A stretch of 64,000 bases of DNA from Aplectana chamaeleonis (taxonomy: Eukaryota; Nematoda; Chromadorea; Rhabditida; Cosmocercidae): positions 182,492 through 246,491 of the forward strand of contig JAPDOI010000962.1 in assembly GCA_029168955.1 (NCBI GenBank), read 5' to 3'. Below the pieces are notes generated by a model. That model had not been told where the DNA came from. It made no database searches and saw only the letters and a list, made by a program, of their open reading frames with translations. A program made the position numbers and the translations under genes. This document shows, in pieces, positions 34,406 to 47,797 of the stretch (within the stretch, counting starts at the first letter, position 1; each line of letters starts with the position of its first letter).

Positions 34406-35114
34406 CGAGGTGAGAATCGAAATGTGAAAAAGCGAAAAGCTAGAATTCAAATAAAAAAGAAGAAGCGAGAAATAGAAGCTAAAACAATAAAAACTAGAGT
34501 CGATTGAAAGAATCGGGATTTGTACCACAAAAATGTTGGGAAAATGGTGTATTGTAAAATTATATGTAGGAAGGGTACAGTGGCGAAGAAATGACAAGGT
34601 TATGTATTATTTAGGTGAACTTGAGAAAAATGTAATCTGAGAGAAACGTCGAGGGTTGGAGGTAGACATCCAGGAAAAACTGAAATGTCGGGAGCTTGAA
34701 CTTGCGCCTTTCTGGATCCCATTCAACTAATCTACGTAGGTTGGGGTTTGGGGACTATTTTGAGTCAAAACCAGAAATTGAGTTACAATATTAAAAACTA
34801 GAAAAACATGGCGTCAGCAAACTATGAAAACGGATTGGCAAGAGCAGACTAGCTAACAATTCGAAGGTCGACTTATTGAACTAACAAAACCAGTTAACAT
34901 TTCAAACAACAATTCAAACATTGAATTAAGAGAATCAAACACTGAATTAAGAAAATCAAACATTGAATTAATTAAACCAGCTGATATTTAATACAACATT
35001 TGAAAGTTTTTGAGAAATTCAAAGAAAAAAATTGAAACAAAAAGCAGCGAAATTGAAATAATAAAGGAAAACGGTTGAAAAATAAACATTGAAACGTAAA
35101 AAAATGTGAAAAAG
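34406..35114. repeat. A-rich block with 21-bp x3 repeat (unit 3)
   Basis: The 21-bp copies begin (CAAACA) at 34915, 34936 and 34957. It carries GATATTTAATAC and AGCAGCGAAATTG; the latter is shared with unit 5 only. Confidence 0.8.
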
Positions 35115-35340
35115 AGACATACTCAGCCTCAATTCATGTCCTCTCTCTTAATCATTTGAACATTCTATGCTCTAAAACGCAGAGGTTTTGTGTGGTCCCT
35201 AATTTTCGCGATTCTGCAAAACTATGTGTTAAAACTAGAAATTTTGTTAATCTGTTGGTTTAATCGTTAGTTGTTTTGTTTCTGTCGTTTTCATATAGGA
35301 TTTTGTTGACTATTTTGTTGTGTTTACAGTGAAATTCAAA

Positions 35341-35356
35341 GCGGGAGGGAGGGAGG
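35341..35356 (+). repeat. G-rich tract GCGGGAGGGAGGGAGG (unit 3)
   Basis: Identical in core to 383-398 and 23677-23692. Confidence 0.55.
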
Positions 35357-36617
35357 AGATTTTATGAAAGATCGAAAATTTTGGTTCTTCTCTGTTTCTT
35401 GTCTTACATTTCGCTAGAAAATGTTAAACAAATCAGAGACAATTATTGTATTGTAATTCTTAACTCAGACAATCCAAATCCTTTCAAGCAAGATAATCCA
35501 AATCCTTATGTTGTGTTCACATAGGACCCTTGCCCTTCTAGAGATTGTTGGTAGAAGATTGGATGTTACTGAGCGCGGTTGATCTTCGTTAGGTTCATCG
35601 TTGGAGCCTATGGTTTTTGGACTTGAATGAAGTTAACTAGTGTTGTTTCTGCGGGCGTTCAAGGGGTTTTCATCACGTTTCAGTAATGTCTGAGAGTTGT
35701 GGTCATTCTAGTTTCGGTTGTTAAAATTCTCTTGGGTTGTCATGTAACGAAACTGTGAATCACTGTTGATGAGTGTTCTTGAATGGCATCAATTACATGT
35801 GTACTTCTCACCCTCGTGGGAGTTGAACGTTGTCCGACTCGTTATTCCATTCAGAGGGTTAACATCTTGCTCCAATCACATGCGAAAATTGGTCTACCAG
35901 TTGGAGCTTCATCGTAAGAGAGTTTAGTTTCGTAAGTATCGCCTCGTGAATTCCCACAATTGTCTGGAGTTACCGTGCTCATGAACCGTTTTCGAGCGTA
36001 TCGATGTTTTCTGAATGGTGTAAACAGTACACTCTGAGGTTATGTAAACGTGAATCAAGTCTTAGGCTCTTTCCACTGAAGGTCCTGCTAGAATTAAACG
36101 ATCTTGTCTTGTTTTGCGGTAAGGTTGAAGCCACTGAACTCGAATCGTATACCTGGCAAATACCTCCTTGATTACGATACACCAAAATTCAGATTGCAGT
36201 CTCAATCAGTTTTGTGCGGTGATCATATGGCTTATCTTTGTGTTTTAGAGTTACTCGAAAGATATAGCGTGAGTGTGATTTCCATCGCGTAGGATCGTCT
36301 ACAGTTTTGAAGATTTCGTGTTATCCGTTGTCAATAAGTTCCTGCACTCATTCCTGGTTCCTTAGGCTGCTTACTACATCAGTTTCGAGTTTTCTTGTGA
36401 AGTTCCAATTGTTTCTCCTTGCAACGCAATCTAGTATAATGAAGGCTTGTGCACAGTCGGTCGCAGCGGCTAAACGCAGCCATCTCGACGCATCGATATT
36501 GACATACATTGCCTAGTTAGGCGCTGCGCTAGAATACGTAACGTGATTATCTGAAATATCGGTTTCTTAGCGAATGTAGAGGTTTAGCTTGTGTGTTGCG
36601 TTCACTGCTCGCAAAAA

Positions 36618-36742
36618 ACGTTCTCTGGGGAGAGCAGACGGCTAGGCTCTCTTTGCAGGCTTTGAATACGAGTTAGGATGAGATTGAGAGGATCTCAATA
36701 GCTACCTTCTTCACTGAAGAGCCTCGGGGTAGCTATATAGTG
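36618..36742. other. Cluster of three hairpins (unit 3)
   Basis: All three stems are unchanged relative to units 1 and 2. Confidence 0.4.
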
Positions 36743-37682
36743 ATGTGAATTGTGTGGGGTACGGGGCTCTGACAATTCATATCGATACGCATATTTTATA
36801 ACTCGAGCCGATTGGATGGCCAAGCTGTCTACCCGGAGTGGCACTCACCTTTTCTTGTGATCGAATGAATTGCTGTGACAGTCGATGTTGCACTTGCCTT
36901 TAGGTGTGTAGGGTTTTCTGCAGGATACGGTTGAGGGATATACTCGTATTCCATAAAGTTGTCGGCCGATTCTGGGTTTATCGGTTTTAGAAAGTTTCAA
37001 AGATTCATTTCTTGTTTTCTTCAATGCTATGCGAAAGGATGTTGAAAGTGAAGTTAAAAGAAATATTCTGGAAATGAGGTCTGATGGTAATTAGGGTTTT
37101 GTGCAGTGAAGTTAGCATAAATGTGCGAATTTGTGGGTGAGATTTGATAGATTGATAGAAATGTTTGAACTCGTGCTGAGGTTTTGAATCTCCTCAATTC
37201 CAACTACTTAACTGAACAACTTCATTAACTTGGTGACGATCCACTATGCGAAGACTCGCTTGAATTTCTGCCCTACAAGATTTTCTTCAAAAATACTGGT
37301 TTCAACTCGTGAGAGGAAATTATTCTGGTTTCATGATATATTTATGTGTGTATGCATGTATGTAAATCAAGATGGAGATGATATTGGTAGTAAATAGCTG
37401 TAGAAGTATGCTTGTAGTCGAGAAATGAGGCATAGTTGAAGGAAAGAAAAGGATGACTCAAGGAGTACTAGCAAAATGGAGTGTTGGTGTACAGAAAAAA
37501 GAAAAAAATCGGTAATAAACACTAGTTCAGCGTAGTTTCATGTAAATGGTTTTTCGACCCTTCACTTTGGATCTAATCAGAAACAAATTATGCTGGTTCC
37601 ATCAAAATGCTGAATATAGTAACAATTGAGTGTCACATGGTGCTTCAGACAAATGACGACACGGATTTCGATAATTTTCTGT

Positions 37683-38550
37683 TTAAAGCTGTTTTGTCGC
37701 TCAAATAAACAAAATTGGAGGTGAGGAAGGGCTGGGAAAAAAGAATTTTATTTTGGATTAATTTTAGAAATCGTGCAGTATTGAAAGATAAGTTTTTAGG
37801 CTCTTAAAGTTCCTGAATTGGGCTATAGAAATGGAAGAACCTAAATTGTTCAAATATGGAAGGCTTTGAAGGTTTTTGAACACTTTTGATAGTTGAAGAA
37901 AACAATGTTTAGATGGTATCGTCGGCTGATCGTTCAATTTGCTGCGTTGTGCTGTTTTTTTGTTCAACATAAACGAAGTGGGTGGAGAGGGAGGACTTTC
38001 AAAAAAACAACAAAATTTTTTCGTTTGAACATCGCATTGCGGCTTTGAGGTTCTCAAAAGGCTTTCAGGATCTGCAATTTATGAAGTTTACAAAAATGCC
38101 CTGAGAATAGAATGGAGCTAATATATTTTCGTACACATTGCCTTTTCCTGCGTGATATCGATTTTGCTGTTCAAAACAATCGAAGTGGGTGGAGAGGGCG
38201 GACTTTTAAGAAAAACAGAAAAAAGTTTGTGATGAACATCGCTTCGGGGCTCTAAGATTTTGGAAGGTTTACAGACTCTAAGTTATGAAAGCTTGCAAAA
38301 GTACCCTAAAGCCAGAATGAAGTCAGTCAATGTTTGTTTTCATTGTGTTGCCCTGTGTGATGTCGATTTTTGTGTTTTAAATAAACAAAGCGGGTGGAGA
38401 GGAGGACATTTATAAAAACCAAAAAATTTTGGCTGAAATGAAAATCAACGATAATAACAGATAACAGTTTTATTTTGCAGCTTTCATGTTTTTAAAAGGT
38501 TTTGAACCCACAGTTCTCAAAAATACGTAACCTTTAGAATATACGAGTTT
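37683..38550 (+). repeat. Degenerate ~205-bp tandem repeat with G-rich cores (unit 3)
   Basis: Clear cores at about 37978, 38185 and 38390. The last core reads GCGGGTGGAGAGGAGG, one G shorter, and lies at the start of a patch of shortened homopolymers. Confidence 0.78.
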
Positions 38551-39722
38551 GCAGGGCTTTACAGACCATACTACAATGCGAGATTACGCGGAAATACCGA
38601 GGGGTAATTCATGGTCCTAGAGGTTTTTAGGGAATACAGATTTAGCCGTGAAATCTCCTAGGTTGTGGAATCCCATCGAAGGTTGCGAGCAATTACAGGA
38701 TAATTGTAGGGTTAGTTGCTTTGATCTTGCTTTCTGTAGCGTGTGCGTATATTACTCACGGGTTTTGAGATGGTGGTGTGATGTCGAAGTGTCTAGGATG
38801 ATGGTTGTTCTCCTGCCAGGGTTTTCGTTCGGGTAGCTAGGAAGTTGTGATGTTGGGCCGTGTCAGATTTCAAAGTGCATGAGTACAGCGCGGAATTCGG
38901 ATGCTTTTCCTGTGTTGGATGCAAGGTAGGTATCCCTTTTGCAATAGTATAGAGAATGTTTTCAATGACTGGAGGGGTAGAGCGTTCACTCTATATTGTA
39001 TTTGAAAAGCATTCAAACTTTCAGGTCTGGTGTGGTGTTGTTAACACATTGATAAAGTTGGGAGTCATGGGTGAATGGAAGAGTCGAGCTAAGAGAGGTG
39101 TTGTGGTCAACTGGGAAACTTCATATGGAATATCATGGAATGTGCACCTTTTCGGATTATAATGACGTTTGTCCAGCTGTGATGTGCCACGGGGGGTATG
39201 AATGTGTTCGAGGAAAAAGAGGATACTAAGGAACTTTACAGTTTGGATAGTCTCTAATGCTGCTATGCCTTTTGCTACTTTCAGGTGTTTATTCATTAGT
39301 CTTTTGAAATCTCTTGAAAGGGACATTTATATTCTTGTTTTGACACGTTTTGTTTTGACATTCTTTCATTTATTATATTCTTGATAATTTTGCAGACATC
39401 ATTTTTGTGTGTTTTTGATCTTTTTTTGCTCAAGACAGTAAAGTGTTCGTTTTTTGGTATGATTTTGTTATGTTGCGTTTTCGGTGAGTTTCACAGACTA
39501 GGAACGGAGAAAGCAGCGCAATTGTTTGTAAACAGGTGGAAAAACAGGAAATCATGTGTGGCTCTGAGGTACTCGGTTTTTAATAATACGTTTATCGCCT
39601 ACTGTATAATAGAAACAATTCAGTGATTGGAGTTCTCGGGATACACCGATATTAAACAGTTTCAGAAGAAGCCTTTAGTTTCAGAAGAAGTCCCTAAAGT
39701 TGGAGCGTTCGTAAGTTCCTTT
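38551..39722. other. Array-proximal spacer segment (unit 3)
   Basis: As in unit 2, with the AGTTTCAGAAGAAG pair at 39658-39690. A missing G near 38797 and changed bases near 38630 and 38769 alter the short frame that is intact in units 1 and 2. No gene is supported. Confidence 0.5.
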
Positions 39723-42700
39723 GCTGCACCATCCAAATGGGTTTCAAACTGAACGGATTTAGCCTCTACACAGGGTTTTCCTCCCCGGAGAGACGGCGCA
39801 GCCGCAGGCTGCACTATCCAAATAGGTTTCAAACTGGACGGACATAGCATCTACACAGGGGTTTTCCTCCTCTGAGCGGTAATAGGTTTCAAACCGAACG
39901 GATTTAGCCTCTACACAGGGCTTTCCTCCCTGAGAGACGACGCAGCCGCAGGCTGCACCATCCAAATAGGTTTCAAACTGGACGGACATAGCATCTACAC
40001 AGGGTTTTCCTCCTCTGAGCGGTAATAGGTTTCAAACCGAACGGATTTAGCCTCTACACAGGGTTTTCCTCCCCGGAGAGACGATGCAGCCGCAGGCTGC
40101 ACCATCCAAATAGGTTTCAAACTGGACGGACATAGCATCTACACAGGGTTTTCCTCCTCTGAGCGGTAATAGGTCTCAAACTGAACTGATTTAGCCTCTA
40201 CAAAGGGTTTTTCCTCCTGGAAAGACGGCAGCCGCAGGCTGCACCATCCAAATAGGTTTCAAACTGGACGGACATAGCATCTACACAGGGTTTTTCCTCC
40301 TCTGAGCGGTACTAGGTTTCAAACTGGACGGATTTAGCCTCTACATAAAGGTTTTCCTCCCCTGAGAGACGGCGCAGCCCCAGGCTGCACCATCCAAATA
40401 GGGTTCAAACTGGACGGACATAGCATCTACACAGGGGTTTCCTCCTCTGAGCGGTAATAGGTTTCTAACTGGACGGATTTAGCCTCAACACAAGGGTTTT
40501 GCTCCCCGGAGAGACGGCGCAGCCGCAGGCTGCACCATCCAAATAGGTTTCAAACTGGACGGACATAGCATCTACACAGGGTTTTCCTCCTCTGAGCGGT
40601 ACTAGGTTTCAAACTGAACGGATTTAGCCTCTACAAAGGGTTTTCCTCCCTGAGAGACAGCGCAGCCGCAGGCTGCACCATCCAAATAGGTTTCAAACTG
40701 GACGGACATAGCATCTACACAGGGGTTTTCCTCCTCTGAGCGGTACTAGGTTTCAAACTGAACGGACATAGCCTCTACACAGGGCTTTTCCTCCACTGAG
40801 AGACGGCGCAGCCGCAGGCTGCACCATCCAAATAGGTTTCAAACTGGACGGATTTAGCATCTACACAGAGGTTTTCCTCCTCTGAGCAGTACTAGGTTTC
40901 AAACTGACGGACATAGCCTCTACACAGGGTTTTCCTCCCGGAGAGACTATGCAGCCGCAGGCTGCACCATCCAAATAGGTTTCAAACTGGACGGACATAG
41001 CATCTACACAGGGTTTTCCTCCTCTGAGCGGTACTAGGTTTCAAACTGAACTGATTTAGCCTCTACAAAGGGGTTTTCCTCCTGGAGACGGCGCAGCCGC
41101 AGGCTGCACCATCCAAATAGGTTTCAAACTGGACGGACATAGCATCTACACAGGGGTTTTCCTCCTCTGAGAGGTACTAGGTTTCAAACTGGACGGACAT
41201 AGCCTCTACACAGGGGTTTTCCTCCCCGGAGAGACGGAGCAGCCGCAGGCTGCACCATGCAAATAGGTTTCAAACTGGACGGACATAGCATCTACACAGG
41301 GGTTTTCCTCCTCTGAGCGGTACCAGGTTTCAAACTGAACGGATTCAGCCTCTACACAGGGGTTTTCCTCCCCGGAGAGACGGCGCAGCCGCAGGCTGCA
41401 CCATCCAAATAGGTTTCAAACTGGACGGACATAGCATCTACACAGGGGTTTTCCTCCTCTGAGCGGTACCAGGTTTCAAACTGAACGGATTCAGCCTCTA
41501 CACAGGGGTTTTCCTCCCCGGAGAGACGGCGCAGCCGCAGGCTGCACCATCGAAATAGGTTTCAAACTGGACGGACATAGCAGCTACACAGGGGTTTTCC
41601 TCCTCTGAGCGGTACTAGGTCTCAAACTGAACTGATTTAGCCTCTACAAAGGGGTTTTCCTCCCCGGAGAGACGGCGCAGCCGCAGGCTGCACCATCCAA
41701 ATAGGTTTCAAACTGGACGGACATAGCATCTACACAGGGGTTTTCCTCCTCTGAGCGGTAATAGGTCTCAAACTGAACTGATTTAGCCTCTACAAAGGGG
41801 TTTTCCTCCCCGGAGAGACGGCGCAGCCGCAGGCTGCACCATCCAAATAGGTTTCAAACTGGACGGACATAGCATCTACACAGGGGTTTTCCTCCTCTGA
41901 GCGGTACTAGGTTTCAAACTGGACGGACATAGCCTCTACACAGGGTTTTCTCCCTGGAGAGATGGCGCAGCCGCAGGCTGCACCATCCAAATAGGTTTCA
42001 AACTGGACGGACATAGCATCTACACAGGGTTTTTCCTCCTCTGAGCGGTACTAGGTTTCAAACTGAACTGATTTAGCCTCTACAAAGGGTTTTCCTCCCT
42101 GAAAGACGGCGCAGCCGCAGGCTGCACCATCCAAATAGGTTTCAAACTGGACGGACATAGCATCTACACAGGGTTTTCCTCCTCTGAGAGGTACTAGGTT
42201 TCAAACTGAACGGATTCAGCCTCTACACAGGGTTTTCCTCCACTGAGAGACGGCGCAGCCGCAGGCTGCATCATCCAAATAGGTTTCAAACTGGACGGAC
42301 ATAGCATCTACACAGGGTTTTCCTCCTCTGAGCGGTACCAGGTTTCAAACTGAACGGATTCAGCCTCTACACAGGGTTTTCCTCCCCGGAGAGACGGCGC
42401 AGCCGCAGGCTGCACCATCCAAATAGGTTTCAAACTGGACGGACATAGCATCTACACAGGGGTTTTCCTCCTCTGAGCGGTACCAGGTTTCAAACTGAAC
42501 GGATTCAGCCTCTACACAGGGGTTTTCCTCCCCGGAGAGACGGCGCAGCCGCAGGCTGCACCATCCAAATAGGTTTCAAACTGGACGGACATAGCAGCTA
42601 CACAGGGGTTTTCCTCCTCTGAGCGGTAATAGGTCTCAAACTGAACTGATTTAGTCTCTACAAAGGGGTTTTCCTCCCCGGAGAGACGGCGCAGCCGCAG

Positions 42701-44480
42701 GCTGCACCATCCAAATAGGTTTCAAACTGGACGGACATAGCATCTACACAGGGGTTTTCCTCCTCTGAGCGGTACTAGGTTTCAAACTGAACGGATTTAG
42801 CCTCTACAAAGGGGTTTTCCTCCTGAGAGTCGGCGCAGCCACAGGCTGCACCATCCAAATAGGTTTCAAACTGGACGGACATAGCATCTACACAGGGGTT
42901 TTCCTCCTCTGAGAGGTACTAGGTTTCAAACTGGACGGACATAGCCTCTACACAGGGGTTTTCCTCCCCGGAGAGACGGCGCAGCCGCAGGCTGCACCAT
43001 CCAAATAGGTTTCAAACTGGACGGACATAGCATCTACACAGGGGTTTTCCTCCTCTGAGCGGTACCAGGTTTCAAACTGAACGGATTCAGCCTCTACACA
43101 GGGGTTTTCCTCCCCGGAGAGACGGCGCAGCCGCAGGCTGCACCATCCAAATAGGTTTCAAACTGGACGGACATAGCATCTACACAGGGGTTTTCCTCCT
43201 CTGAGCGGTACCAGGTTTCAAACTGAACGGATTCAGCCTCTACACAGGGGTTTTCCTCCCCGGAGAGACGGCGCAGCCGCAGGCTGCACCATCCAAATAG
43301 GTTTCAAACTGGACGGACATAGCAGCTACACAGGGGTTTTCCTCCTCTGAGCGGTAATAGGTCTCAAACTGAACTGATTTAGCCTCTACAAAGGGGTTTT
43401 CCTCCCCGGAGAGACGGCGCAGCCGCAGGCTGCACCATCCAAATAGGTTTCAAACTGGACGGACATAGCATCTACACAGGGGTTTTCCTCCTCTGAGCGG
43501 TAATAGGTTTCAAACTGAACTGATTTAGCCTCTACAAAGGGGTTTTCCTCCCCGGAGAGACGGCGCAGCCGCAGGCTGCACCATCCAAATAGGTTTCAAA
43601 CTGGACGGACATAGCATCTACACAGGGGTTTTCCTCCTCTGAGCGGCAATAGGTTCCAAACTGGACGGATTTATCCTCAACACAAGGGTTTTTCTCCTCT
43701 GAGCGACGGCGCAGCCGCAGGCTGCACCATTCAAAAAGGTTTCAAACTGGACGGACATAGCATCTACACAGGGGTTTTCCTCCTCTGAGCGGTACCAGGT
43801 TTCAAACTGAACTGATTTAGCCTCTACAAAGGGTTTTCCTCCCGGAGAGACGGCGCAGCCGCAGGCTGCACCATCCAAATAGGTTTCAAACTGGACGGAC
43901 ATAGCATCTACACAGGGGTTTTCCTCCTCTGAGCGGTACTAGGTTTCAAACTGAACGGATTTAGCCTCTACAAAGGGGTTTTCCTCCCGGAGAGACGGCG
44001 CAGCCGCAGGCTGCACCATCCAAATAGGTTTCAAACTGGACGGACATAGCATCTACACAGGGGTTTTCCTCCTCTGAGCGGTACTAGGTTTCAAACTGAA
44101 CGGATTTAGCCTCTACAAAGGGGTTTTCCTCCCCGGAGAGACGGCGCAGCCGCAGGCTGCACCATCCAAATAGGTTTCAAACTGGACGGACATAGCATCT
44201 ACACAGGGGTTTTCCTCCTCTGAGAGGTACTAGGTTTCAAACTGGACGGACATAGCCTCTACACAGGGGTTTTCCTCCCCGGAGAGACGGCGCAGCCGCA
44301 GGCTGCACCATCCAAATAGGTTTCAAACTGGACGGACATAGCATCTACACAGGGTTTTTCCTCCTCTGAGCGGTACCAGGTTTCAAACTGAACGGATTCA
44401 GCCTCTACACAGGGGTTTTCCTCCCCGGAGAGACGGCGCAGCCGCAGGCTGCACCATCCAAATAGGTTTCAAACTGGACG
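39723..44480. repeat. Minisatellite array A3, about 33 units with higher-order pattern
   Basis: Unit variants recur in blocks. A GAGGTACTAGG unit with GGACGGACATAGCC, then two GGTACCAGG units, then a CATAGCAGCTAC unit with ACTGATTTAG, appear together near 41165-41640 and again near 42905-43390. The first two elements return at 44220-44480. Units in the first 1.3 kb have many shortened homopolymers. The array opens and closes with the same terminal units as A2 and A4. Confidence 0.96.
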
Positions 44481-44787
44481 AACAGTTGAGAGTAAAAAAC
44501 ATTGAAATCCTTAGGTTGAAAAGTATGAAAGAGAACGAGTTAAGTTGGAAAACGAAAAAGAAATTAGAAAAAATCATTTATTGAAATTTGAAAGTTGAGA
44601 ATTTGAGGGAGAATGTCAAGGTATGTAGGTAGGAGAAGTCCCTGAAACCCCACTACTTTCGTAAACGGTAAAGGCTAACTTTGGTAAGGGCTAATTTGAT
44701 GAGAGAAGAAAGGTGTGTAGGAAAGGAAAAGAAAAGTGTGTAGGAAAAGAACCAAAATTCGTCTTTGTACTAATCAAATCCAAAAAG
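44481..44787 (+). repeat. 310-bp direct duplication, copy a (unit 4)
   Basis: Begins at the A3 edge. It lacks the TTGGAAAAAAG segment present in copy a of units 2, 3 and 5, and so resembles copy b there. This suggests exchange between copies a and b. Confidence 0.9.
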
Positions 44788-45187
44788 TGTCCCGCTAACA
44801 TGAGCTCGCGCAGTTTATTGAAAAATCAATCAAAACCTCAATTCGAAAAAGTTCCCTAAAACCAAAGCGTTCCTAATACCCTTCTAATACTTCATTACTC
44901 GTAAAGCTCGCATTGAAAATCTCAAATTCTGTCGCGTCTAAAAATCCTAAGCTTCTATTTCATTCAGAACCAAATGCCATGTTCTACTTCACATTCCTGT
45001 AAATCCTGCAATCCTCAGCTATGTGATCCAAATCCGAATCCTAAACATCCCAAGCTGTCTTGCTCAAAATCTCCTGGCCCGATTCCAAGTTGAAAGTGCT
45101 CGAAATCGTAACATCCTTGAAATGATCGGACTTGATGTAGGACCTGAAATCGCTCGCAATCCTCAAAATGTTGGGAAAGGTTAAGAA

Positions 45188-45480
45188 AACAGTTGAGAGT
45201 AAAAAAACATTGAAATCCTTAGGTTGAAGAGTTTGAAAGAGAATATCTAGTTAAGTTAGAAAACGAAAAAGAAATTTCATTGAAATTTGAAAGTTGAAAA
45301 TTTGATGAGGGAGAAAGTCTGGCTAGGTAGGAGAAGTCGCTGAAACCCCACTACTTTCGTGAACTGTAAAGGCTAACTTTGGTAAGGGCTAAATTGATGA
45401 GAGAAGAAAGGTTTGTAGGAAAGGAAAGTGTGTAGGAAACGAACCGAAATTCGTCTTTGTACTAATCAAACCTAAAAAAG
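45188..45480 (+). repeat. 310-bp direct duplication, copy b (unit 4)
   Basis: Same short form as unit 3 copy b, with CTTTCGTGAACTG shared with unit 5. Confidence 0.9.
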
Positions 45481-45521
45481 AAGAAAGCTGCAATACGAAA
45501 CTGTCTTCATTAAAATGCAAC

Positions 45522-45537
45522 GTGGGTGGGTGGGAGG
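45522..45537 (+). repeat. G-rich tract GTGGGTGGGTGGGAGG (unit 4)
   Basis: Core identical to units 2, 3 and 5. The following T-run is shorter (AAATTTTTTGCAG). Confidence 0.55.
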
Positions 45538-46582
45538 ACGTTGTTATTAACCGCCAACAAATTTTTTGCAGAGTGCTTTCACTGCTGGCCAGGTTCGTGA
45601 TCCGTTCTAGGAAAATTCTCTTCAGAAAAGATTTCATTAGAATTTGCACTGGTTTAATAATTTGCTCAAAACGTTAAATATTCATCTCCAGAGGTAGAAA
45701 TTTTCGAGGGGATAGTCCAATTGCAGCTGTTTTCATCACCTTCCGCTTCCTTGAACTCTGTTCTCTTCAACAATATGTCATCCTATCAATACATCGAATT
45801 GCTCGGCTTGGGTTTGAGGGTAGTTTTGGTATAACCCATTTTGGTATTTCTTCTAGGATAAACGGCGTGCTAATGTTTTCCGTATACATTTTTATTCTTT
45901 GGTGCTTATCGGTTCGTCAAAACGTCAGGAATGTGTTCTGATTCCAATTTTGCATTCCGCATAAGATTCGCTGGATAACAACTGGTTAATGTACGTATAG
46001 TCTCACAGAGTTGGTGGTTGTAGGGTGTTAACTTTGCCTTCATCCCCTTCGTTCAAGTCTTTAGGTTGTGCTCTGTTGTCCTGAACGATCTAAGGGATCT
46101 CTCGTTTTAATGGGGTCCAGAGATTTGCTCTTTAGTCCCTTAATGCGTGTAAACATAAGCCTGGTTTTTTGCTTTGGTCAGCTCTTTAACCCCAGTTTCT
46201 GAGGTTCGTTTTGTTTTCCATGGGTAATCATAGTAGGGTTTGTGGCTCGCTAAAATTGCTACAATGAATGTTCTCATTTAATTCGTCTATTCTCATCAAC
46301 TTGATCAGAAATTGGTTTTTGCGGAAACGTCAGTTTTCGTTCTCGGTTATGCAGCACAGGTTTATGAGAAATGTCCTGGTTTCGTTCAATTGAGCAACTT
46401 TCACCCGTTTAGGTTCTCATCTTCGGTGAATTTTCCGCTTTAAGGTGATTCCGGGAGTTGATTTCTTCGTTTGAAAATGGTTGGATGGCTTCTTAAGATT
46501 TGCTGTTTTTTTAGAGGTTGAATACCCAGTTTCAAATTTTCACCCTTGTTACAGTGGTTACGGTCAATCTGTCTACTGTGTT

Positions 46583-46660
46583 CTTTCTTTATTAGGGGGT
46601 TTTTAGGGTTTCCGGTCATGCCTTTCTTTATTAGGGGGTTTTTAGGGTTTCCGGTCATGC
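46583..46660. repeat. 39-bp tandem duplication with telo-box-like sequence (unit 4)
   Basis: Copies at 46583-46621 and 46622-46660, identical to those of units 2 and 3. Confidence 0.92.
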
Positions 46661-46869
46661 TTTTTCAGAGCTGGAAGTCTTGTCTAATGAAAGATCTGTT
46701 TGGTTGATACCACTTTTTGTGCTTCACTCACCAAATTGTTTCTTAAAAAAATCTTTCCCTAATTTTTAAGAATCTCAAAAATTGTACGCGCTTGTTAGTT
46801 GTTATATTTTGTCTGTTCATATTCGTTTTTGGTCTGTCATTTGTTGTTGTTTTTAGTGACAAAATTAAA

Positions 46870-46885
46870 GCGGGAGGGAGGGAGG
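46870..46885 (+). repeat. G-rich tract GCGGGAGGGAGGGAGG (unit 4)
   Basis: At this site units 4 and 5 have the fully regular tract, while units 2 and 3 have GGGAAGG. Confidence 0.55.
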
Positions 46886-47797
46886 AATTTTCTCAAAAAA
46901 AAACCAAAAAAATTTGTTCTTTCCTGTGCGTTTCGTTTCCTGAGCGATTTTCGTTTTCCATTTTGCTGCGTTTAGCATCAAAATTGTTGATTGCTCTGTG
47001 GTGTTTTGCGAATGTAGTAAATACGAATTTTGTCCCAATGAGTTCTTATGCATCGTAGCCTTTTTCGAGGTCGGTCGTCTAATATTCGTTGTTTCATGGG
47101 GTTTGAAGTGAATTTGAATGTGATCTGCGAATCTGAATCTCATCTTTGCACTGCTAGAAGTTGTTGCGTACGGGTGGTTGATTGTTACACTATCAGGGAG
47201 TTGCCTTAGTTTTCCCGTAGTCCTAATAATGTGCGAAAGTGTGCTTCAGAATCTTCATTCCGTTAGTTCACAAGATATCGAGAGGGATCGTCACTTTTCT
47301 AACTTCACTTACTTCTTGGAAGCTTGGAAATGGGTATTGGCACGAGTGTGTTGTCGGAAAGTGCGTTATTCTATCCCAAGAAGTTGTTTGCATTTGTTTG
47401 TAAGCATTAAATAGGCTACTAAATGGCATTAACCAAATTATTAGTGTATTAGGTCATCCTTATTGTTAAAATTTTACAGAAAAAGACGCTGGGTTTCAGC
47501 TATTGTGCGCTTTGCAAAGTATCATTTGCTCTGATTTCATCTAATTCATAATAATGCGTGTAAATGAGAGGATAATGTGCTATAGAAAAGGATTATTTAT
47601 TGTAGAACTCTTCCTCCTTCATTACCAAATCGGTTTAAACATACTTGATGATATGGTTTCACATCAATCAATATCAGAGAAAAACCTGCATATGAAGAGA
47701 AAAATTGTCGGTAATATCGAAAAATAAATTATTTTAGTGTAGGTGTGTATACATTTGTAGCTCAATGGAAGTTGAAGGCTAAAGTGGCCAGAGAGGT

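Larger units (their letters stand above)
31076..44480. repeat. Macro-repeat unit 3 (complete spacer plus array)
   Basis: Spacer 31076-39722 (8,647 bp) and array 39723-44480 (4,758 bp). It is nearly identical to unit 2 along the spacer, with scattered substitutions. A patch around 38395-38830 shows shortened homopolymers (GGG to GG, and shorter A runs), and similar shortening continues into the first kilobase of the array. Several variants in the right half are shared with unit 5 and not with units 1, 2 or 4. Confidence 0.95.
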
